DNA of 64,000 bases from Microbacterium sp. Root553 (lineage in GTDB: Bacteria; Actinomycetota; Actinomycetes; Actinomycetales; Microbacteriaceae). How positions within the stretch are numbered: the first letter of the stretch is position 1; the number at the start of each line of letters is the position of its first letter. The notes beneath the pieces are model-generated. The model was not told the DNA's origin and did not search any database. It saw only the letters and a list, made by a program, of their open reading frames with translations. The position numbers and the translations under genes are program-made. The stretch spans positions 62,001-126,000 of the forward strand of contig NZ_LMFY01000001.1 of assembly GCF_001426995.1 (NCBI RefSeq). The letters are read 5' to 3'. Below are positions 59,598 through 64,000 of the stretch, one piece after another.

Positions 59598-60527
59598 ATG
59601 AGCAACTTCGCCTTCAACAATCCGGCGTTCCAGCAGCAGGATCCGCGCAACGTCGCGACCTACCCGGGTGCGCCGCAGGGCGCTCAGGGTGCGCAGACCG
59701 CCTCGTTCCAGCACGGCACGATGGATGCCGCCGCGAACGCCCAGCTGGAGGGCATGTACGCGGCTCCCCCGGCCGGCGCGATCGAGACCGACCGCATGTC
59801 CGTCGAGGACACGGTCTGGAAGACCGCGGGCCTCTTCGGCATCCTGCTGGTCACCGCCGCCATCGGCTGGGTCTGGACCCTCGGCGGTCTCTCGGCCCCG
59901 GTGCAGAACCCGTACGACCAGTTCCAGCCCAACATGCTGCCGTGGATCGTCGGCGCCCTCGTCGGATTCGTCCTCGCGATGGTCATCTCGTTCACCTCGC
60001 GCAAGAAGGTGCGCCCCGCGCTGATCTTCGCGTACGCCGCCTTCGAGGGTCTCTTCATCGGTGGCATCTCGGCGTTCTTCGAGGTCCTCTACCCCGGCAT
60101 CGTCTTCCAGGCGACTCTGGCGACGGTCTCGGTCGTCGGCGTCACACTGGCGCTCTTCGCCAGCGGCAAGATCCGCGCGTCGAAGAAGGCCACGAAGATC
60201 TTCATGATCGCCATGGTCGGCTACCTGGTCTTCTCGCTGCTCAACCTCGTGCTCACCTGGACCGGCGTCCTCGGCGAGGGCGCGGCCTTCGGTCTTCTCA
60301 GCAAGGTCGAGATCCTGGGCATCCCGCTCGGCGTCATCATCGGCGTCCTCGTCGTCATCATGGCCGCCTACTCCCTGGTGCTCGACTTCGACCAGATCCA
60401 GCAGGGCGTGCGCAACGGTGCTCCCCGCAAGTACGGCTGGCTCGGGGCCTTCGGCATCATGGTCACCGTCGTGTGGCTGTACGTCGAGATCCTGCGCATC
60501 ATCGCGATCGTGCGCGGCAACAACTGA
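59598..60527 (+). CDS. Bax inhibitor-1 / YccA-like membrane protein
   Basis: 309 residues. A hydrophilic Gln/Pro/Ala-rich N-terminus (1-75) is followed by about seven hydrophobic segments beginning KTAGLFGILLVTAAIGWVWTL; conserved blocks are FEGLFIGGISAFFE, ASKKATKIFMIAMVGYLVFSLLNL and DFDQIQQGVRNGAPRKYGWLGAFGI, matching the Bax1-I/YccA family of pH-gated calcium-leak or stress-response channels. GGAGTGAGG serves as ribosome site. A strong hairpin follows. Confidence 0.92.
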   Translation: MSNFAFNNPAFQQQDPRNVATYPGAPQGAQGAQTASFQHGTMDAAANAQLEGMYAAPPAGAIETDRMSVEDTVWKTAGLFGILLVTAAIGWVWTLGGLSAPVQNPYDQFQPNMLPWIVGALVGFVLAMVISFTSRKKVRPALIFAYAAFEGLFIGGISAFFEVLYPGIVFQATLATVSVVGVTLALFASGKIRASKKATKIFMIAMVGYLVFSLLNLVLTWTGVLGEGAAFGLLSKVEILGIPLGVIIGVLVVIMAAYSLVLDFDQIQQGVRNGAPRKYGWLGAFGIMVTVVWLYVEILRIIAIVRGNN

Positions 60528-60541
60528 CGCGAGCATCGTCG

Positions 60542-60577
60542 AGAGGCCCGTCTCCCCGAAAGGGGAGGCGGGCCTCT
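60542..60577 (+). terminator. Hairpin after the Bax1-like gene
   Basis: A 16-bp stem with one G-T wobble (60542-60557 with 60562-60577) and loop GAAA begins 15 bases after the stop and is followed by TGCC. Confidence 0.85.
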
Positions 60578-60692
60578 TGCCATACGAGGACCCCTCCGCG
60601 CAAGGGGATGCGGGAAATACTCAGCTGAGGAATAGTGGTCACACGAACCCCCGGCACCCCAGGGGTTTTACACAGTAAGCAAGGAGCAGACC

Positions 60693-60965
60693 ATGGGTTT
60701 TCTCGGATTTCTTCTTCTCGGCCTGATCGCAGGCGCCATCGCAAAGCTCATCCTCCCCGGTAAGCAGGGTGGCGGCTGGCTCGTCACTCTTCTGCTCGGT
60801 GTCGTCGGAGCTCTCCTCGGTGGATGGATCGGTTCCGCCATCTTCGGTAAGGGCGTCGACAGCTTCTTCGAGATCAGTAGCTGGCTCCTCGCCATCGGCG
60901 GCTCGATCATCGTGCTGCTCATCTACGGCCTGATCGTCGGTCGCGGCAACAAGGCCCGCAGCTGA
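60693..60965 (+). CDS. GlsB/YeaQ/YmgE-family stress membrane protein
   Basis: 90 residues. Three hydrophobic segments, with GLIAGAIAKLILPGKQGGGWLVTLLLGVVGALLGGWIGSAIFG as the family signature (transglycosylase-associated). Such proteins help tether Asp23-type proteins or respond to stress in other Gram-positives; no such partner is seen here. AAGGAG lies six bases before the ATG. The 165-base spacer before it carries the terminator of the previous gene. Confidence 0.9.
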   Translation: MGFLGFLLLGLIAGAIAKLILPGKQGGGWLVTLLLGVVGALLGGWIGSAIFGKGVDSFFEISSWLLAIGGSIIVLLIYGLIVGRGNKARS

Positions 60966-60990
60966 CCACATCGCGCCTCGCGCGGTGAAC

Positions 60991-61035
60991 AGAACCGCCC
61001 TCGTCGACAGCTCTGCTGTGGGCGAGGGCGGTTCT
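60991..61035. terminator. Bidirectional hairpin between GlsB-like and ECF42-like genes
   Basis: AGAACCGCCCTCG (60991-61003) is the exact reverse complement of 61023-61035; inside it ACAGC/GCTGT adds a second stem. It lies between convergent genes. Confidence 0.85.
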
Positions 61036-61054
61036 TCGTGTGCGCGGTGCGTCG

Positions 61055-62344
61055 TCAGCTCTCCACGGCCTTGGCGGCGAGCAGCGCGCGCTCGCGCTCG
61101 TTCCCGGCCAGCGCCGCAGCGACGGCGAACTCGCCTCGGGCCTCGTCCCGACGACCGAGGCGCAGCAGCAGCTCCGCTCGGGTCGCAGGAAGCAGGTGAT
61201 ACCCGGCCAGGGCGCCCGAGGCCGCGAGAGCATCCACGATCTGCAGTGCGGATGCCGGACCCACAGCCATCGCCACGGCCGCCGCCCGGTTGAGCTCGAC
61301 CACGGGTGACGGTGCGATACGGCCGAGTGCCTCATAGAGCACGACGATGCGGTCCCAGTCGGTCTCCTGCACCGAGGCCGCCACCGCATGGCATTCCGCG
61401 ATCGCGGCCTGCAGTCCGTACGCGCCGCGACCTGTTCCGCGCGCGTCTGCCCGTGCCAGCGCATCGCGCCCGCGCGCGATCCGGCCGCGATCCCAACGCC
61501 GCCGATCCTGATCGGCGAGCAGCACGGGATCCCCGTTCGCGTCGACCCTCGCGGCGAAGCGTGCAGCCGTGAGCTCCATCAGGGCGAGCAGGCTGAGCGG
61601 ATCCCGCTCTCGCGGCATCAGCGCCGCGAGCACTCTCGTGAGTCTGATCGCCTCGGCACTCAGCTCGGGGCGCATCCAGTCGGGTCCGCTGCTGGCCGAG
61701 TGCCCCTCGTTGAAGACCAGGTAGAGCACGCCGAGGACCGCACCCAGCCGCTCCGCATGCTGCTCGCGAGGGGGCATCTCGAACGGCACGTGCGCGGCAG
61801 CGAGGGTCTTCTTCGCGCGCACGATGCGCTGCTGCACGGTCGCCGTCGGGACCAGGAAGGCCCGAGCGATCTCCTCGCTCGACAGGCCGCCCACGACACG
61901 CAGGGTCAGGGCGACCTGGGCCTCGCGGGAGAGCACGGGATGGCAGGAGATGAAGATCAGCCGGAGCACGTCGTCGTCGACGGCATCCGGGTCCCACGGC
62001 GGGGCATCGGTCGCCGCATGCTGCTCGCGCTCCAGGTCGTGGGCGAGCACCGCCATCCGCTCGTCCAGCCGTTCGCGCCGACGCCACCCGTCGACCGCCT
62101 TGCGTCTGGCCACCGCCGTCAGCCACGCGGCTCCGTTGCGCGGCACCCCCTCGACGGGCCACTGGCGCAACGCGTCCAGCAGCGCCTCCTGAGCGAGATC
62201 CTCGGCGAGGCCGAAGTCGCCGACCATGCGTGTGAGGGTGGCGACGATCTTCGCCGACTCGATGCGCCACACGGCCGCGACGGCCCGCCGCGCGCCCTCG
62301 TCGGGGGCGGGGCGGGCCGGATCGCTGTCGTGAGCCTCTGTCAT
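61055..62344 (-). CDS. ECF42-type RNA polymerase sigma factor (DUF6596, TPR-like C-terminus)
   Basis: 429 residues. Sigma region 2 (about 20-90, with AEDLAQEALLDALRQWP), sigma region 4 (about 130-180, with LSSEEIARAFLVPTATVQQRIVRAKKTL), then the long C-terminal extension typical of ECF42: DUF6596 (AVLGVLYLVFNEGHSASSG) and TPR-like helices (ALGRIAPSPVVELNRAAAVA). No anti-sigma gene is near; in ECF42 systems the extension itself controls activity. The DGPF partner gene is one base upstream (TGAGATG), so they are co-translated. Confidence 0.93.
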   Translation of the reverse strand: MTEAHDSDPARPAPDEGARRAVAAVWRIESAKIVATLTRMVGDFGLAEDLAQEALLDALRQWPVEGVPRNGAAWLTAVARRKAVDGWRRRERLDERMAVLAHDLEREQHAATDAPPWDPDAVDDDVLRLIFISCHPVLSREAQVALTLRVVGGLSSEEIARAFLVPTATVQQRIVRAKKTLAAAHVPFEMPPREQHAERLGAVLGVLYLVFNEGHSASSGPDWMRPELSAEAIRLTRVLAALMPRERDPLSLLALMELTAARFAARVDANGDPVLLADQDRRRWDRGRIARGRDALARADARGTGRGAYGLQAAIAECHAVAASVQETDWDRIVVLYEALGRIAPSPVVELNRAAAVAMAVGPASALQIVDALAASGALAGYHLLPATRAELLLRLGRRDEARGEFAVAAALAGNERERALLAAKAVES

Positions 62345-62345
62345 C

Positions 62346-62774
62346 TCACTGCTGAGCGCGGCGCGCCTCTTCGTCCGCGCGCCAGCCCTTCTCCTTCTCG
62401 ATCCACTCGTTGTCGGCCGGGAAGTCGGATTCGTCGGTCACCCGTCGCACCTCGAGGAACGACCCTGCTCCCAGCGGAGCGCGACTCGCCCACTCGGCGG
62501 CCTCCTCACGGGATGCGACCTCGATGATCCAGAAGCCGTTGAACAGCTCCTTGGTCTCGCCGTAGGGGCCGTCGGTGATGAGCGGCTTCTCGGCGCTGAA
62601 GTCGACGACGAAGCCCTCGGAGGCGTCGCTGAGCCCTTCGCCGGCGAGCAGCACACCGGCCTTGATCATCGACTCGTTGTACGCGCCCATGGCCGCGATG
62701 ACCTCCTCGAAGGGCGTCTCCTCGTACGCCTCGACCGCGTCGTCGTTCGATCGCATGATCAGCATGTACTTCAT
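62346..62774 (-). CDS. YCII/DGPF-domain protein, ECF42 partner
   Basis: 142 residues, starting MKYMLIMRSNDDAVEAYEE with GAGGAG upstream. The ITDGPYGETKE segment is the DGPF-type signature of YCII-related proteins, and PFGFWIIEVASREEAAEW-like blocks follow. DGPF genes are the regular target and neighbour of ECF42 sigma factors; their biochemical role is not established. Cotranscribed with the sigma gene from a promoter of matching type at 62822-62851. Confidence 0.93.
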   Translation of the reverse strand: MKYMLIMRSNDDAVEAYEETPFEEVIAAMGAYNESMIKAGVLLAGEGLSDASEGFVVDFSAEKPLITDGPYGETKELFNGFWIIEVASREEAAEWASRAPLGAGSFLEVRRVTDESDFPADNEWIEKEKGWRADEEARRAQQ

Positions 62775-62821
62775 GGTGTTCTCCTCGGTGGATGGGGCCG
62801 TCTCTCGACCCTCTCATTCAG

Positions 62822-62851
62822 GACGTCGAACGGGAACACCGCAGATCGACA
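62822..62851 (-). promoter_or_regulatory. ECF42-type promoter of the DGPF-sigma unit
   Basis: On the minus strand TGTCGA (62846-62851) and CGACGTC (62822-62828) are 17 bases apart. I recall TGTCGA and CGA/C-TC as the ECF42 -35/-10 elements described for Streptomyces, so the pair indicates autoregulation. Confidence 0.75.
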
Positions 62852-62888
62852 TCGTCGCCGAAGAAATCCGAGATTCTCTGCGATCGGT

Positions 62889-63827
62889 TCATCCGAGCTC
62901 GTCGATCGCCGCGCGGATCGCCGCGGCGGATGCGTGCAGCTGAGCCCTCTCGTGCGCGCTCATGGGCGTCTCCCCCAGCGGCACCGCACCCGCCGCGCCC
63001 ACCACAGAGGGCACGGACAGCGCGACGCCGTCGATGCCGTACTGGCCGTCGAGCACGGTCGCGACGGGGAGGACGGCCCGCTCGTCCCGCAGGACCGCTT
63101 CGGCGATCCGGGCGCAGCTGACGCCGATCGCGAGGTTGGTGGCGCCCTTGCCGCGAATCACGGCGTAGGCCGCGTCACGCACCTCGATCGCGATCCGGTC
63201 GAGCTCCTCGACCGTGAACGGCTCGTCGGCGGGCCAGTCGAGGATCGGCACGGATCCGATCGTCGCGTTGGACCACAGCGGGAACTCGGTGTCGCCGTGC
63301 TCGCCCACGATGTCGGCGTGGACACTCGCCGTGCTCACGTTCGCCCGGTGCGCGAGACGCCAGCGCAGTCGGGAGGTGTCGAGGACGGTGCCGGATCCGA
63401 ACACCCGGTGGGGAGGCAGCCCGGAGACGCGCTGGGCGACCACCGTCATGACATCGGCCGGATTCGTCACGACGAGGAACACCGCCTGGGGCGCACGCTC
63501 GACGAGCTGCGGCATGAGCGTCTCGAGCAGCCGCGCATTGATGCCGGAGAGCTCCATCCGGGTCTGCCCCGGCTGCTGCTTCGCGCCGGCGGTCACCACG
63601 ATCACGTCGCTGCCATCGACGACCGAGAGATCGGAACCGCCGCTGACCGAGGCAGAGGTGAACTGGGTGCCGTGCGCGAGGTCGAGCACCTCGGCATCCA
63701 CCTTGTCGGTCGCGATGTCGTAGAGCGCGACCTCGGCCGCACTCCCCCGGATCAGCGCCGCATACGCCACGCTCACCCCTACGCTCCCTGCACCGATAAC
63801 CGTGATCTTCGTCCGCGCCGTGGTCAT
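62889..63827 (-). CDS. ldh: L-lactate dehydrogenase
   Basis: 312 residues. NAD fold [16 protein letters not shown] at the start; [14 protein letters not shown] with Gln rather than Arg at the specificity site, so lactate rather than malate; catalytic pair Asp150-Arg153 region in [12 protein letters not shown] and His177 in [11 protein letters not shown]. It interconverts pyruvate and L-lactate with NADH. CAGGAT is six bases before the ATG. It lies upstream of the ECF42 unit with its own promoter region. Confidence 0.95.
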   Translation of the reverse strand: MTTARTKITVIGAGSVGVSVAYAALIRGSAAEVALYDIATDKVDAEVLDLAHGTQFTSASVSGGSDLSVVDGSDVIVVTAGAKQQPGQTRMELSGINARLLETLMPQLVERAPQAVFLVVTNPADVMTVVAQRVSGLPPHRVFGSGTVLDTSRLRWRLAHRANVSTASVHADIVGEHGDTEFPLWSNATIGSVPILDWPADEPFTVEELDRIAIEVRDAAYAVIRGKGATNLAIGVSCARIAEAVLRDERAVLPVATVLDGQYGIDGVALSVPSVVGAAGAVPLGETPMSAHERAQLHASAAAIRAAIDELG

Positions 63828-63851
63828 ACGCTCATCCTGCCGGATGAGACG

Positions 63852-63888
63852 CGAACGGGCACGGACCGTGATGGTCCGTGCCCGTTCG
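63852..63888 (-). terminator. Terminator after guaA
   Basis: A perfect 16-bp stem (63852-63867 with 63873-63888) and loop GTGAT lies between the guaA stop and the lactate dehydrogenase start. Confidence 0.85.
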
Positions 63889-63905
63889 GCACCATCCGCG
63901 GGGGA

Positions 63906-63984
63906 TCACTCCCACTCGCCCGCCGGCGCGGTCGAGTGCACGGAGTGCTCACGCGAGTGGGAGCTCCTTCGTCACTCCCACTCG
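63906..63984 (-). repeat. 13-base repeat of the guaA 3' end, 66 bases apart in frame
   Basis: TCACTCCCACTCG occurs at 63972-63984 (the guaA end) and again at 63906-63918. The two stop codons are exactly 66 bases (22 codons) apart in the same frame. Confidence 0.6.
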
Positions 63985-64000
63985 ATGGTTCCCGGCGGCT
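63972..64000 (-). CDS. guaA: GMP synthase, last codons only
   Basis: The minus strand at the window edge reads PPGTIEWE then TGA, the conserved C-terminal end of glutamine-hydrolysing GMP synthase. Only eight full codons and the stop are visible, so the call rests on this motif and on the fit with other purine genes here. Confidence 0.75.

Overview
This window is chromosomal DNA from a high-GC actinobacterium, most likely a Microbacterium or a close member of the Microbacteriaceae. The evidence is the codon bias, a monomeric NADP isocitrate dehydrogenase, the order sucC-sucD / DUF6350 protein-purN-purH, an LAxTG-type sorting signal, many leaderless promoters and no mobile genes. The genus is an inference from style and synteny. 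I saw no tRNA, rRNA, prophage, insertion sequence or CRISPR array.

Layout. 1-4.0 kb: 3' truncated glyA with a ZTP riboswitch, divergent from a cytoplasmic GH20 hexosaminidase and nagA. 4.4-8.8 kb: a sigma factor fused to an anti-sigma-like zinc motif and a long membrane/surface tail, then a DUF2568 protein, a GlcD-like FAD enzyme and a Nudix hydrolase. 8.8-16.8 kb: a five-gene minus-strand set (D-Ser/Thr dehydratase-like enzyme, an in-frame D-aminoacylase/GH20 fusion, ROK repressor, ROK kinase, nagB) with ridA divergent from it. 16.9-21.3 kb: L,D-transpeptidase, icd, GNAT. 21.5-28.1 kb: LacI regulator, ABC sugar importer without its own ATPase, YicI-type GH31. 28.2-33.1 kb: coiled-coil membrane protein and a heterodimeric ABC exporter preceded by a 21-residue leader ORF. 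33.2-35.2 kb: alkylation repair pair. 35.2-43 kb: purine genes, NCS2 permease, an odd C-rich/hairpin spacer and sucDC. 43-47.6 kb: TetR/acyl-CoA dehydrogenase, XRE regulator/SDR, a small Cys-rich protein. 47.6-54.9 kb: FAD oxidoreductase, a split LigD-like ligase and polymerase, SseB protein, UvrD/PcrA helicase. 55-60.9 kb: a wall-anchored lamin-tail protein, YccF, GDPD, Bax1-like and GlsB membrane proteins. 61-64 kb: an ECF42-type sigma factor with its DGPF partner, L-lactate dehydrogenase and the last codons of guaA.

How it works together. Two amino-sugar loci (1.3-4.0 and 8.8-16.8 kb) supply two intracellular hexosaminidases, NagA, a ROK kinase and NagB, enough to take imported GlcNAc oligomers to fructose-6-phosphate. 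The second locus adds D-amino-acid release and deamination, which suggests use of cell-wall-type or other D-amino-acid-bearing amino-sugar material. One-carbon and purine genes (glyA with ZTP sensor, purN, purH, guaA, purine permease) form a second theme.

The most notable points are the aminoacylase-hexosaminidase fusion and its gene set, the sigma/anti-sigma/surface fusion, the leader ORF with hairpin ahead of the exporter, and a recurrent -10 box placed exactly six bases before start codons, which marks leaderless mRNAs and corrects several starts.
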